A DNA stretch of 64,000 nt. Source: Arcticibacter svalbardensis MN12-7 (GTDB lineage Bacteria > Bacteroidota > Bacteroidia > Sphingobacteriales > Sphingobacteriaceae). Shown here piece by piece: positions 1 to 9,761 of the stretch (positions within the stretch are counted from its first letter, which is position 1; every line of letters starts with the position of its first letter). The stretch spans positions 37,597 to 101,596 of the forward strand of contig NZ_AQPN01000110.1 in assembly GCF_000403135.1 (NCBI RefSeq), written 5' to 3'. Made by a program: the position numbers and the translations under genes. A model generated the notes under the pieces. The model had not been told where the DNA came from. It ran no database searches and was given only the letters and a program-made list of their open reading frames with translations.

Positions 1-1
1 T

Positions 2-283
2 ATTGAACTCATGTTGCAAGTTAGTTTAGTTGATGGAGTTGCAACAGAAAAGGGGTTGAGCGTAATTAATTTTGAATTATCTAAAATAGATACACTTGCT
101 TAACCAAACCTGTTAATAGGCAATGTCTTTAATTTAGATTTTAATAAGCAAAGTGAGAATTTTAATGTTTGAATTCAAGACCTGATAGGGAAAACGATAT
201 TTGATAACGATTTTTTCGCAAGCGAATCGCTAAGTAAACAGCGTATTTATTTAAATTTCAAACCAACTAAGCAATTTATTTGA
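2..283 (+). pseudogene. Decayed coding remnant at the window edge, possibly a T9SS-like C-terminal domain
   Basis: One frame reads as protein-like sequence through several in-frame stops: a tail ending at the TAA at 101-103, then a stretch with NVFNLDF, IQDLIGKTIF and RIYLNFKP broken by a TGA near 173, ending in TGA TAA near 281. The pattern (hydrophobic strand, then I-x-D-L-x-G-K, then another strand) resembles the Ig-like sorting domain that ends many secreted Bacteroidota proteins. That identification is a guess from pattern alone. The left part of any such gene lies outside the window. Confidence 0.25.
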
Positions 284-337
284 TAAGAATTACATTGGGG
301 AGGTCCTAATAACCCTGTTTTTTTTAAATACTTTTCA

Positions 338-379
338 TTTAGTTCATAATCAATTTCATAAAATAAATTATGAACTAAA
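338..379. repeat. 13-bp perfect inverted repeat with 16-nt spacer
   Basis: Arms at 338-350 (TTTAGTTCATAAT) and 367-379 are exact reverse complements. The site lies between the decayed remnant and the hairpin at 409-431. It could be a hairpin terminator or a binding site. No insertion-sequence end was recognised here. Confidence 0.4.
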
Positions 380-408
380 AATTCGACTAAATCGCAAAAT
401 AACAGACT

Positions 409-436
409 AAAAAGGTATTTATTACCTTTTTTTTTC
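409..436. terminator. Hairpin followed by a T tract
   Basis: A 9-bp stem (409-417 with 423-431, core AAGGTA/TACCTT) has a 5-nt loop and runs into a T tract. The A-rich left flank means it could also terminate minus-strand transcription, such as that of the IS5-type remnant just to its right. Confidence 0.5.
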
Positions 437-496
437 TTGTTTATTATAGTATGGACACACTTCTCCTACCGGATTGAATAATGTGAATTTCGCGGG

Positions 497-714
497 TCAT
501 ATTGTAACCATATTCATCAGTGTGATCTTTGCTGTTTCACGGTCTATACCAATGGTCATCATCTTTAGTTCATGGCCGTGTCGGTGCATCCAGGCAAATA
601 CATGTTCCAACAGGCCCTTACTTTTGATTTCTCCCTGTTCTGCATCTTTTGCTCCTGGCTCAGTGGCGTATTGCGGTAAGCCCGTTCATGGATCTCGCTT
701 CTCTCATTTTTGAT
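497..714 (-). pseudogene. IS5-family transposase, C-terminal remnant
   Basis: Reading the minus strand gives ERAYRNTPLSQEQK and NREKSKVRA, then after a one-base frameshift LLEHVFAWMHRHG and IGIDRETAKITLMNMV, ending at the stop at 497-499. The order of N-R-E-K-S, V-R-x-x-x-E-H-V-F and a terminal I-G-I-x-R-x-x-A-K-I-x-L-x-N is typical of the C-terminal end of IS5-family transposases. Only about 72 codons remain. The N-terminal and middle parts and both IS ends are missing, so the element cannot move by itself. The frameshift lies near the V-R-A residues, where one base appears to have been lost. Confidence 0.75.
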
Positions 715-992
715 GCTTACTTTTTTATTTCAGAAAAATCAATTTGAATTGCATTTTACTATCAAAAAATGATGAATACTAAGATTCTACTGTATCTTTC
801 CTAAGATATTCCCTTATCATATTAAGCTACAACCCCTACTTTTGCTGGTACCAACTATAAAGCGAGATAAAGAAATAATCTTCGAGAGTTAAATAAGCAG
901 TTTACATTATTCAAAAAGAAAAGTGTTATGCAGAAAACTTTGTTGAGCGAACCAATTGTATTTTATTTTTTTATTAACTAAAATTAACTAGG
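715..992. other. Intergenic region before the AraC gene
   Basis: AT-rich sequence between the IS5 remnant and the AraC-type gene. I see no RNA gene, hairpin with a T tract, or good match to the TAnnTTTG box. Confidence 0.4.
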
Positions 993-1862
993 ATGAAACC
1001 ACAATTACTAAAAGTATCTATGGAGCCAACGCAGTCATTAAGTGTTCGGCAAGACTTTAAGCCTTTTATAAATAATAAATGGCACTATCATCAAGAGGTT
1101 GAACTCATACATTTCATTGAAGGAAAAGGAACTCAATTTGTAGGAGATAGCATAATGCCCTTTAATAGCGGAGATATTGTTTTAGTAGGAAAAAATTTAC
1201 CGCATTATTGGCGGTTTGATGAGTGTTATACTCACGATGAGTTTAACCTTACTCCTAATATTGAAGTAGCGCATTTCTCTGAAAATTTTTTGGGCGATGC
1301 TTTTTGTAATTTACCTGAAAATAAACCATTAAAGGTATTGTTGGAGAAATCTAGAAGAGGACTTAAAATAATAAAAGGTGACAAAGAGCGGATAGTATCC
1401 CTGCTTAATAATATGCTATCAGCCAGCGGAGCAGAAAGAATAATTTATCTTGTACATGCTTTAATTGAGGTTAGTAAGTGCGAAGAGGTTGAAGTGCTTA
1501 CCTCAGTAGGTTTTGGAATGGACGCTGAGTTATCAGAGCGTGATAGAATACGCGATATTTACGATTATACTTTTGCGAATTATCGTAACAAAATAAATTT
1601 AGAAGAGATCGCAGAAGTGGCTAATATAAGCCCCAATTCTTTTTGCAGGTATTTTAAATCACACACTCAAAAAACATTCTCTCAATTTTTAACGGAGGTT
1701 AAAGTTGGACATGCTTGTAAGCTATTGATAAGTAATACACTAAATATTAAGCAGGTTTGTTATGAAAGTGGGTTTAATAACTTTGCAAGTTTTCACAAAA
1801 GCTTCAAGAATATAATGGGGAAAAGTCCATTGATTTATCAAAAAGAAGTAATGGCGGCCTAG
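993..1862 (+). CDS. AraC-family transcriptional regulator with cupin-like sensor domain
   Basis: The 289-residue product has the usual two-part AraC layout. The first about 150 residues look like a cupin-type ligand pocket (KWHYHQEVELIHFIEGKG, then FNSGDIVLVGKNLPHYW). The last about 100 residues hold the double helix-turn-helix, including LEEIAEVANISPNSFCRYFK and VCYESGFNNFASFHKSFK followed by GKSP. Regulators of this type in Bacteroidota usually respond to a sugar or small metabolite. The gene stands alone between two transposase remnants, 1.65 kb before a GH2 glycosidase on the same strand. A link with that enzyme is only a guess. The gene itself is uninterrupted and of normal length. Confidence 0.88.
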   Translation: MKPQLLKVSMEPTQSLSVRQDFKPFINNKWHYHQEVELIHFIEGKGTQFVGDSIMPFNSGDIVLVGKNLPHYWRFDECYTHDEFNLTPNIEVAHFSENFLGDAFCNLPENKPLKVLLEKSRRGLKIIKGDKERIVSLLNNMLSASGAERIIYLVHALIEVSKCEEVEVLTSVGFGMDAELSERDRIRDIYDYTFANYRNKINLEEIAEVANISPNSFCRYFKSHTQKTFSQFLTEVKVGHACKLLISNTLNIKQVCYESGFNNFASFHKSFKNIMGKSPLIYQKEVMAA

Positions 1863-1890
1863 TCTTAAAATTATCATGAAAGTTTGGTAA

Positions 1891-2869
1891 CTATTCTGGA
1901 CTAAAGTTAGCGATTAGTTTTAGGGCATAAAAGGCATCATTACCATACTTAATGGTGGTATCAATAACAGATCGCATAATAGCGAAGCCATCAGCACCAT
2001 CCAGAGAGCGAAACCCTCCGGATACTTTCTGTTTTACTTTAATGGTCCTGATCGCCCTTTAAGAGCCGTTATTATCAGGAGGAACACTCTTGTAATGTAA
2101 GAACCAAAGTATATGATGACTGATCTTGCGCAGTTTCTTTTGTAACCTGATGGCTATTTTGTACTTATAGGGCAATTGAAGTTTGAGCAACCCGATCAGG
2201 GACTGTTCTACTTCATTCCTTGTAAGGCTTTCCAATAAAGCATCACAACCGGCATCATTATTTAAGCAAATCGCCCTGTTTAAGTACCGACTTTAAAGAT
2301 TTGGAACAGGCGTCCTTGTGTATCTGGGCGATATAATTCAGATCCCTAAGCAAATGTGCCAGGCAGATCTGATGCTGAATGGCTTCACATTTGAAATGTG
2401 CGGCCCAACGGTCATGAACCAGCACTACTTTTAGTGGTATGTCCGCAGCTGCACGTTTTTGAGAAGGTCCGGTGCTCGGTACAAATAGCCACTGGTTGAG
2501 GGATATCGATTACCTGACGTTTACTTAAGGGGATGGCCGCTATAGCACTCAGATCATCACCACAACAGTGGCAATATTCCGGTGTATGGATCTTGATTTC
2601 ATCAGGGATTGTGCGGAAGGCCATTGTTGACCCTTCATGTCCTTGTTGCCCGCCTGCTTTTTTACCACTTTTCTCCCTTAAGCTTTAATTGCGTTTGGGC
2701 TTTCCCTAATCCACTGAAAAGGGATATGCGAATTGCCATTGTTCTTCCTGTTTTTGTAAAAAGACAGCTCCTGTTCCAAGTTTTCAACACGAATCAGTAA
2801 AGCTGTTATTTGAACGGCTTGTTTTTCTACAAGTGCTGTAAGAGCTTTTATGGTATCACTTTGTAACAA
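1891..2869 (-). pseudogene. IS66-family transposase (TnpC) remnant, shortened and broken
   Basis: The minus strand starts at 2869 with a short coiled-coil segment (IKALTALVEKQAVQITALLIRV), followed by a spacer like that of IS66 TnpC. In another frame comes the zinc-finger-like part (CHCCGDDLS, RQVIDIPQP, CSCGH; 2624 down to about 2430). The end carries the family signature (NNGS, stop, RAIRTIKVKQKVSGGFRS, then FAIMRSVIDTTIKYG) and stops at 1891-1893. In the signature a conserved Glu codon has become TAA at 2059-2061. The remnant spans about 980 nt against about 1.5 kb for a complete TnpC, so part of the middle is lost as well. TnpA and TnpB and the IS ends were not found. Confidence 0.8.
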
Positions 2870-3515
2870 TGGCTTGATTTTTATGCTTTGTAAAAAATTA
2901 ACATTATTATGGTTATTGACGTATTATAAACCTGCTGGATTTACACATCTGGATACACTTTTATCAACCAATTGTGAATTTAGGCCTGAAAATTTAAATT
3001 TCTATCTCTCCTATGTTAATAACTTGATCGGTTTCATGAATTTTAGATTTCCTATACCTGAATAGTTACGAAAATTTTTATAAATGTATTACTGTTAATT
3101 TGTATTAATACTTTGCTACGCTCAAACTCTAAAATCTATTTTAAAATTGGATAAATTTTAATGAAAATGGTATTAAAGATATCTTTAAGGATCCTGCCCG
3201 GCCTATATAAGTAGAACTAAAATCTTTTCTAAGATGTTTGCTGAACAGACTACTCCAAGAATGAGTTGTAAAAGATTGTGGGTTTTATGCTTTTTTACCA
3301 ATTTAGTTTATTATTTGGCTAAATAACGTTAATCTTTTGCTCTTTAAAATTCTTTTTTTTGAGCACAAATTAAGTAATCAGCTAGTTATTAATCTGATCA
3401 TCTAGTTCTTTTAAATGGAAAAAATAATTTCAGCTCTATTTTAAAGTTTTTCAATAACTAAAGGTTTATAACACGTAGTTTTAATGTTTTAATTGCAAAA
3501 AAAAATAATATTTTA
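2870..3515. other. Long AT-rich intergenic region before the GH2 gene
   Basis: About 650 nt without a credible gene. Short frames here lack homology cues. I see no structured RNA or clear promoter box. The region probably holds the promoter of the GH2 gene and the outer flank of the IS66 remnant. Confidence 0.4.
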
Positions 3516-5975
3516 ATGATTCGATTTAAGATTGTTTTAGCCACAGTTTTCCTATTTTCTTTTATTAATGCAAACGCCCAACAGTCTCAAAGATTAATAA
3601 ATAATTGGGAGTTTTTAAAAAGTGATTTGGGTGGAATTTGGGAAGCTATGCGACCGACAAAACCAGGAAGTTCTGAGAGTGTGCCTATTTGGTCGAAAGT
3701 GACTTTGCCGCATTGTTTCAACGCAGAAGATGCTGTAGATCCTGATGTGAATTATTACCAGGGACCAGGCTGGTATCGTATTAATCTAAAAATTGAAAAT
3801 CCATATATAAACGGACGTACCATTTTACATTTTGAAGGTGCTGGACAAAAAACACAAGTTTACGTTTACAATACCAAAGTTGCCGAACATGTGGGTGGTT
3901 ATGATGAATGGACGGCTGATATTACCGATGCAGTTGCTGCATTTAAAAAAGACACCTCTTTTGCTAAGCGTTTTGCAAATCAAATTCCAATTGCTATTAG
4001 GTGTGATAATTCCAGAGATTTAGAAATGATTCCTTCCGATTTATCAGATTTTAATGTTTATGGCGGTATTTACCGTTACCTCAATTTGGATTATCAACCT
4101 CAACTATCCATCGATAAAGTTTTTGCTTTGGCACAGGTTGATGCGGAAGGTAAACAAGGGACATTAAAAATCTCATCTCGATTTTATAATCCAAAAAGCA
4201 TTCAAAATGCGGTAGTAGATATCACTGTAAAAGATCCACAAGGTAAAATCATCGGCAACAGCCAAAAAGAATTAAAAAGCTTTAAAATAGAAGAAGAGCT
4301 TTCGCTGATGACTATCAAAAAACCAATATTATGGTCTCCAGAAATTCCAAATCTTTATTCGGTTGAAGTTAAGGTGAACCAAAATGGCGAGACTGCAACT
4401 CAAACTGAAAAAATAGGCTTCCGTAATTTTGAATTTGTGAAAAAAGGTCCTTTTAAGTTAAACGGAAAACGTTTATTATTAAGAGGAACTCATCGCCACG
4501 AAGATCATGCTGGTGTTGCAGCTGCCATGACGGAAGATATGATTCGCACCGAAATACAAATGATGAAGGATATGGGTGTAAACTTTATCCGTTTAGGGCA
4601 TTATCAGCAGTCTCGAATTGTATTAAACCTTTGCGATAGTTTGGGGATTTTAGTGTGGGAAGAAATTCCATGGTGTCGAGGCGGTTTAGGTGGTCCAATT
4701 TATCAGGCGCAAGCCAAAAGAATGTTGACCAATATGATAGAACAGCATTATAACCATCCTGCAATTATAATTTGGGGATTAGGGAACGAGAACGATTGGC
4801 CTAACGATTTTACCACTTTTGATGAAAGCAAAATTAGAGCTTTCATGAGCGAATTGAACGATTTAAGCCATCATTTAGATAAAACCAGAATGACAGCCAT
4901 TCGTCGTTGTGATTTTTGTAAAGACATTGTCGATGTATATTCTCCCTCTATTTGGGCAGGTTGGTACCGCGGGATTTATACCGAATACAAAGAAATTTCT
5001 AAAAAAGAATTTGATTCGGTTGATCGCTTTTTGCATGTAGAATGGGGAGGCGATAGCCATGCTGGCAGACATTCAGAATCTCCTGATGATGCATTAAGCA
5101 AAGTGAAAAAAGCGGGTAATGGAGATGAAAGAGAAGGTGATGCATCGTTATATGGAGGAAGTGCCAGAGTTTCTAAAGACGGGGATTGGAGTGAATCGTA
5201 CATCTGTAATTTGATTGATTGGCATTTAAAAGAACAGGAAACCATGCCATGGTTAAGCGGCTCGGTTTATTGGCCTTTTAAAGATTTTTCTACACCAGTT
5301 CGTCCAGATAATCCGGTGCCTTATATGAACCAAAAAGGTGTTGTAGAAAGAGATTTTACCAAGAAAGAAGCTTATTATGTTTTCCAATCTTACTGGGCAA
5401 ATAGTTTAATGGCTCATATTTATGGACATTCTTGGCCGGTACGTTGGGGAGAAAAAGGTGAAGCTAGGATGGTGAAAGTTTATTCCAATGCAGATGAAGT
5501 TGAACTGTTTTTGAACGGAAAAAGTCACGGAGTAAAAAAACGCAACTCTCAGGATTACCCTGCCGCAGGTTTACGTTGGATGGTGAATTATCAGGAAGGA
5601 AAAAATGAGCTCAAAGTTATTGCTAAAAGAGGAAAAAAAACAGTAACAGACAATATCACCCAAGAATATCAAACAGCTAAATGGGGTGCTCCTGCTAAAC
5701 TAACATTGCAAGAAATAGCCGATGCAGATGGCAAAATCACCATCGAAGCTAAATTGTTGGATGCCAATAATGTATTATGTTTAGATGCTAAAGAATATGT
5801 GTATTTCGGTGTAACCGGAGATGGAAAATTGATAGATAACCAAGGTACTTCATCAGGTTCAAGAAAAGTACAATTGTATAATGGTAGAGCGGTAATTAGC
5901 TTATTTACTAATGGTGGTAAAAGTATTATTTCTGTTAAATCTGATGGAATTGCAACAGCATTTTTAAACTTATAA
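3516..5975 (+). CDS. Secreted glycoside hydrolase family 2 enzyme (beta-galactosidase/glucuronidase-like)
   Basis: The 819-residue product begins with a Sec signal peptide (cut after about residue 21, before QQ). It follows the GH2 order: jelly-roll sugar-binding domain (about 25-200), Ig-like domain (about 205-310), TIM barrel (about 315-640) and two C-terminal Ig-like domains, the first resembling DUF4982 (VELFLNGKSHG). In the barrel, E425 in GLGNENDWP fits the acid/base and E509 in LHVEWGG fits the nucleophile. It should remove a terminal beta-linked sugar from a glycan in the periplasm or at the surface. No SusC/SusD pair is nearby, so it is not part of a complete polysaccharide utilisation locus in this window. 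The sugar preference cannot be told from sequence alone. Confidence 0.9.
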   Translation: MIRFKIVLATVFLFSFINANAQQSQRLINNWEFLKSDLGGIWEAMRPTKPGSSESVPIWSKVTLPHCFNAEDAVDPDVNYYQGPGWYRINLKIENPYINGRTILHFEGAGQKTQVYVYNTKVAEHVGGYDEWTADITDAVAAFKKDTSFAKRFANQIPIAIRCDNSRDLEMIPSDLSDFNVYGGIYRYLNLDYQPQLSIDKVFALAQVDAEGKQGTLKISSRFYNPKSIQNAVVDITVKDPQGKIIGNSQKELKSFKIEEELSLMTIKKPILWSPEIPNLYSVEVKVNQNGETATQTEKIGFRNFEFVKKGPFKLNGKRLLLRGTHRHEDHAGVAAAMTEDMIRTEIQMMKDMGVNFIRLGHYQQSRIVLNLCDSLGILVWEEIPWCRGGLGGPIYQAQAKRMLTNMIEQHYNHPAIIIWGLGNENDWPNDFTTFDESKIRAFMSELNDLSHHLDKTRMTAIRRCDFCKDIVDVYSPSIWAGWYRGIYTEYKEISKKEFDSVDRFLHVEWGGDSHAGRHSESPDDALSKVKKAGNGDEREGDASLYGGSARVSKDGDWSESYICNLIDWHLKEQETMPWLSGSVYWPFKDFSTPVRPDNPVPYMNQKGVVERDFTKKEAYYVFQSYWANSLMAHIYGHSWPVRWGEKGEARMVKVYSNADEVELFLNGKSHGVKKRNSQDYPAAGLRWMVNYQEGKNELKVIAKRGKKTVTDNITQEYQTAKWGAPAKLTLQEIADADGKITIEAKLLDANNVLCLDAKEYVYFGVTGDGKLIDNQGTSSGSRKVQLYNGRAVISLFTNGGKSIISVKSDGIATAFLNL

Positions 5976-6091
5976 ATCATGATAAAGACTTAGTATCTAC
6001 CTAAGCGTTCGGTGAAAAATATATTTGAAAAGTGGTTATAATTTTTATTGCATCTCTTTTCAATCAGTGCATCTTTTTTCATATTTTTTTT

Positions 6092-6370
6092 ATGGTAACC
6101 ATAGGACAAACACTACAGAAATTACGGGAATCTAATAGTATAAGCGGCAGCTCGATAGCTAAAGCTGCCGGATTGTCAACCGCTACCTACTACAATATTG
6201 AGTGGGGTTATAAAGAGGCGAGTTTTTTAGTCATATTCAGGATCTGCAGGTTCTCCGAAATCAGCCTGCATGAATTTGCTGATATTGTTACTCCTGCTGA
6301 GTTGGAACGTCCAGAGCTTACCAGTATCCAGTATCCGTTTCATGGAGAAACGGAAAGCCAAACTACTTAG
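6092..6370 (+). CDS. Small XRE-type helix-turn-helix protein
   Basis: A 92-residue protein with an N-terminal lambda-repressor-like HTH: VTIGQTLQKLRE, then SGSSIAKAAGLSTATYYNIEWG, then FLVIFRICRFSEISLHEF. This matches the five-helix XRE fold. I chose the ATG at 6092 because the frame upstream of it (from 6032) is hydrophobic and unlike this family. The protein has no sensor or toxin domain, and no toxin partner is visible next to it. It may be a stand-alone regulator or a leftover of a mobile element. Confidence 0.7.
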   Translation: MVTIGQTLQKLRESNSISGSSIAKAAGLSTATYYNIEWGYKEASFLVIFRICRFSEISLHEFADIVTPAELERPELTSIQYPFHGETESQTT

Positions 6371-6456
6371 GCTATGTTATTATGCTCATTGTAGTTATTT
6401 CATGGTGAGACAAAAATGGATTTTATAAAATCTGATAATGATTAGTTTTAAACAAA

Positions 6457-6691
6457 TTAAGTAAGGTTTTTGAGACTTATCTTTCCGTATTTTGAATCAA
6501 ATATAACTGGTTTGTAATTTTTTAAATGTTCAGAAAATCGTCTATTTGTCTCATTATCCCATGGTTTAGTTATTTTATGCAGCTGTTTGAAATAGGGGTT
6601 TAAATGATATACACAAATTAGAAATGTGGTTGTAGTCATTGGTGTCATTGTGAAAAATGTAGTTCTCAATAACACTTTTTTTAGTGAGCAT
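6457..6691 (-). pseudogene. Possible small broken gene of unknown function
   Basis: On the minus strand a frame starting with ATG at 6691 (MLTKKSVIENYIFHNDTND...) runs to a stop at 6575-6577. A second, overlapping frame continues with PYFKQLHKITKPWDNETNRRFSEHLKN and ends at 6457. Read together across a frameshift near 6590 they give a charged protein of about 75 residues. I do not recognise the family, and this may be chance. Confidence 0.2.
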
Positions 6692-6903
6692 ATGTGTCGA
6701 TTTGATTTTTTTAACTCAACGTGGATTAATTAAAGGTTTTATTAGGATTATTGGACTTTTTTTTAAATAAATTGACAATATTGTTGAATTCATACTGGCC
6801 AGTAAGTTCTCTTAAAAGGTAAAAGAAATGTTTCTAAGTAAGGGGTTGATAAACATAAATAAACTGTACCCAGTTTAACAAGCTGGAAAACAGACGATAT
6901 GTT

Positions 6904-7056
6904 ATGACAACTAAAGTAAAAAACAGCACCGGTTTTGCCAAGCTTGAAATGTTTGCTCGTAGTAATGGTAGAACCCTTTTATGTAGTGTGAAGGAGGAAA
7001 ATGCTTCTTGGAAACAATTAGTATCTCAAATATATCAATCAGAGGGGGAAAGGTAG
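6904..7056 (+). CDS. Short unknown ORF (50 codons)
   Basis: Starts MTTKVKNSTGFAKLEMFARS and ends SQIYQSEGER. The composition is protein-like but no family is recognised. A +1 shift near the end would extend it through VEVGFLADAQANAF to a stop near 7117, so it could also be the start of a frameshifted gene. There is no operon context. Confidence 0.25.
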   Translation: MTTKVKNSTGFAKLEMFARSNGRTLLCSVKEENASWKQLVSQIYQSEGER

Positions 7057-7204
7057 AGGTAGGTTTTCTCGCAGATGCTCAAGCAAATGCTTTTGTTATG
7101 TTGATGATGTGTCATTGACGAAGGTTAATTAATCTACAGTGCCTGTTGTATAGATGCAGCAGTTAAAGTAGTTAAATGATAGTGAAAAATTCCAATATGA
7201 ATGC

Positions 7205-7268
7205 AATAAAAATCCAGTATGAGTCCGACTGTAGGGTCTATAAGTGGGACTTTTACCGGATTTTTACT
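7205..7268. repeat. Palindromic repeat element, copy 1 (26-12-26 layout)
   Basis: The left arm at 7205-7230 is the imperfect reverse complement of the right arm at 7243-7268, with a 12-nt loop. The core is GAGTCCGACT on the left and AGTGGGACTTTTACCGG on the right. A second copy with the same geometry and core lies at 26432-26495. This copy sits about 190 nt beyond the 3' end of ilvD. It looks like a REP-type intergenic palindrome. Confidence 0.7.
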
Positions 7269-7350
7269 AGGTGTGATATCCATTCAATAACTTAAAATCC
7301 AGAGATTACTATCTGTTACAAATTTGCTTTGAAATACATCTGTAATACAA

Positions 7351-7389
7351 AATGAGCCATTTCCGATTTTAAATCAGTAATGGCTCATT
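7351..7389. terminator. Long hairpin downstream of ilvD
   Basis: Arms AATGAGCCATT (7351-7361) and AATGGCTCATT (7379-7389) are exact reverse complements. Inside them GATTT and AAATC pair again around the centre. The hairpin lies about 70 nt past the ilvD stop on the minus strand. Its position suggests a terminator, although the T tract is weak. Confidence 0.6.
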
Positions 7390-7459
7390 GGCTAAAATTT
7401 GCTTGATTCTAACTCAAGCTATTGAAATGATAAGTGTTTTATTCTTAATGCTGAATAAA

Positions 7460-9148
7460 TTATAAATCTGTCCTTAAAACGGCTCCCTGGCTTGCATTAG
7501 TTACTAATGCCCTATATTGACTAAGCCACCTTGATTTCAAAATCTTTTTAACCGGCATGAATTCTGCTTTTCTTTTTGTGATTTCTTCGTCGGTCAAATT
7601 AACCGACAGGATGTATTTATCGACATCTATATGAATCTCATCACCATTTTTAAGTAGACCGATCATACCGCCTTCGGCTGCCTCAGGAGAGACGTGGCCA
7701 ATTGATGCACCTCTTGTTGCGCCACTAAATCTTCCATCTGTAATCAGCGCAACGGAACTTCCCAGTCCCATGCCCATGATCAAACTTGTTGGTGATAACA
7801 TCTCCTGCATACCCGGACCTCCTTTTGGTCCCTCATATCTAATCACTACAACATCACCAGCTTTTACTTCTCCCAGAAGGATTCCTGCAACGCATTCTGC
7901 CTGACCGTCGTAACATACGGCTTTACCAGTTAAAACCCTGGCACCGGTGATGCCTGCTGTTTTAATTACAGCACCCTGCTCCGCCAGATTTCCATAAAGG
8001 ATAGCCAATCCACCTACCTGGCTGTATGGATTATCGACGGTACGGATGATACTTTTATCCTTAATTTCGGCATCTGCAATCTTCTCTAACAAGGTTTCTC
8101 CACTGATAGTCAGATTATCTAGCAATACGTTAGTACCTCTTTTTGTCATCTCCTTCATCACTGCATTTACACCACCAGCACTGTTTATATCTTCCATATG
8201 AACGGTTGACAGACTCGGAGATATTTTAGCAATATGTGAAACGTTTTTAGAGATCTCATTGATGTCTTTAAGTTCAAAATTAACGTCGGCTTCATTTGCG
8301 ATAGCCAGCATATGTAAAACGGTATTTGAGCTTCCTCCCATCGCCATATCAACGGCAAATGCATTTCTTATAGCATTTTCATTCAATATGTTTCTTATTT
8401 TGAATTTTTCACTTGAACCTTGGTCTAAAGCTATTTCGCAAATTCTTTTGGCAGCTCTTCTGTAAAGTGCTTCACGTTCGCTGGTTTGGGCCAGTATCGT
8501 TCCATTTCCGGGCAAAGCAATTCCCATAGCTTCCATCAAGGTGTTCATGGAGTTGGCGGTAAACATACCCGCACAGCTTCCGCCGCTTGGACAGGCATTA
8601 CATTCAATCTCCAGAAGTTCTTCATCGCTCATGTTTCCGGCTTCATGTTTCCCTACAGCTTCAAAAGCAGTAGCCAGATCTATAGGTGTTCCATCTTTTT
8701 TATGCCCTTTTGCCATTGGTCCGCCGCTGACAAAAATTGTGGGTACGTTAACCCTGAGTGCACCCATAATCATGCCTGGAACTATTTTATCACAGTTCGG
8801 TATCGCAATCATTGCATCAAGTTTGTGCGCATTCATGACCGTTTCTATGGAACTTGCAATAATTTCTCTGCTCGGCAAGGAGTAAAGCATTCCATCGTGT
8901 CCCATTGCAATGCCGTCATCAACACCAATAGTATTAAATTCAAATGGAACGCATCCATTTGCCCGGATCTCATCTTTTATAATTTCAGCTACTTTATTTA
9001 AAAAAAAGTGTCCTGGAATGATCTCTATAAATGAATTTGCTACGCCGATAAAAGGTTTATTAAAATCTTCGTCTTTTAATCCGGTAGCTCTGAACAATGA
9101 TCTATGTGGTGTCCTTTGAACTCCTTTTTTTACTTCGTCACTTCTCAT
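7460..9148 (-). CDS. ilvD: Dihydroxy-acid dehydratase
   Basis: The 562-residue enzyme dehydrates 2,3-dihydroxy-3-methylbutanoate or -pentanoate to the 2-keto acids that lead to valine, leucine and isoleucine. Family marks are all present: [17 protein letters not shown] at the start, [11 protein letters not shown] with the first cluster cysteine, [14 protein letters not shown] with further cluster cysteines, and GRFSGATRG near the C-terminus. The length is normal. In Bacteroidota ilvD usually leads an ilvBNC operon. Here no other branched-chain gene is in view, and the upstream neighbour on the same strand is a Crp/Fnr-type regulator 43 nt away. It may be a second, separately controlled copy. 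A sugar-acid dehydratase of the same superfamily is possible but less likely. Confidence 0.9.
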   Translation of the reverse strand: MRSDEVKKGVQRTPHRSLFRATGLKDEDFNKPFIGVANSFIEIIPGHFFLNKVAEIIKDEIRANGCVPFEFNTIGVDDGIAMGHDGMLYSLPSREIIASSIETVMNAHKLDAMIAIPNCDKIVPGMIMGALRVNVPTIFVSGGPMAKGHKKDGTPIDLATAFEAVGKHEAGNMSDEELLEIECNACPSGGSCAGMFTANSMNTLMEAMGIALPGNGTILAQTSEREALYRRAAKRICEIALDQGSSEKFKIRNILNENAIRNAFAVDMAMGGSSNTVLHMLAIANEADVNFELKDINEISKNVSHIAKISPSLSTVHMEDINSAGGVNAVMKEMTKRGTNVLLDNLTISGETLLEKIADAEIKDKSIIRTVDNPYSQVGGLAILYGNLAEQGAVIKTAGITGARVLTGKAVCYDGQAECVAGILLGEVKAGDVVVIRYEGPKGGPGMQEMLSPTSLIMGMGLGSSVALITDGRFSGATRGASIGHVSPEAAEGGMIGLLKNGDEIHIDVDKYILSVNLTDEEITKRKAEFMPVKKILKSRWLSQYRALVTNASQGAVLRTDL

Positions 9149-9191
9149 ATTAATTTTATGTACTATCTCTGTAAATTTGTTTTTTGAATCA

Positions 9192-9761
9192 TTATATCTG
9201 CGACTTTAACCTGCTCAGTGTTTCTGGCGATATATTCAGGTAGGCTGCTAAATTAGCATTGGATAATCTTTGAATGAGTTCGGGGTTGTTTTTGAGTAAG
9301 TCGCGATAGCGTTCAGTGGCGTTTTGTGTGAGTAGGCTACTAAGTCTGGAAGTGATCACTGTTAATCCATATTCCAGAATGTAGATATACATTTTATCCC
9401 ATGAAGGTATTGTAGCCCGTAGATTAAAGAAGTCGTGATGAGAAATTACTAATAATTCTGATTTTTCGACCGCTTGAATGTATTCTTTTGAAGGCTCTCT
9501 GGAAATGAAACTGACTATTGAGGTTAAGAATGTATGTTCAAATGCCATGAAACGGGTAGCTATACTATGCTCTTCCGTGTCATAGTACAACCTGAGGCAT
9601 CCTTTATTGATAAAGAACAGCCTGTCGGCTATTGCGCCAGATTCTAATAAAATAGCATGCTTTTTTACCGTTAATGGTTTAAAAGAGGAAATAACAGCTG
9701 CTAACTGCTCCTCATCGAGGGCCGTTATTCTTCGTATTAAATCTGCAAGCACCGCTGTCAT
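9192..9761 (-). CDS. Crp/Fnr-family transcriptional regulator
   Basis: A 189-residue protein with a cyclic-nucleotide-binding-like beta barrel in the N-terminal 120 residues ([20 protein letters not shown], then KGCLRLYY) and a C-terminal winged HTH ([25 protein letters not shown]). The cAMP-contacting Arg/Ser pair of true CRP is not evident and there are no Fnr-type N-terminal cysteines, so the ligand is unknown. It lies 43 nt upstream of ilvD on the same strand and may be co-transcribed with it. Many Bacteroidota carry stand-alone genes of this kind. Confidence 0.85.
   Translation of the reverse strand: MTAVLADLIRRITALDEEQLAAVISSFKPLTVKKHAILLESGAIADRLFFINKGCLRLYYDTEEHSIATRFMAFEHTFLTSIVSFISREPSKEYIQAVEKSELLVISHHDFFNLRATIPSWDKMYIYILEYGLTVITSRLSSLLTQNATERYRDLLKNNPELIQRLSNANLAAYLNISPETLSRLKSQI

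Noticed and set aside
2870..3515. A small RNA or toxin gene in the long gap before GH2
   Set aside because: No stable hairpin with T tract and no conserved short frame could be supported.
8486..9001. A 171-codon open frame antisense to ilvD
   Set aside because: It lies wholly inside a strongly conserved gene and its sequence is not protein-like; it is a shadow frame.
9149..9191. A leader attenuator or riboswitch for ilvD
   Set aside because: Only 43 nt separate it from the upstream gene and no Leu/Ile/Val codon run or stem pair is present.
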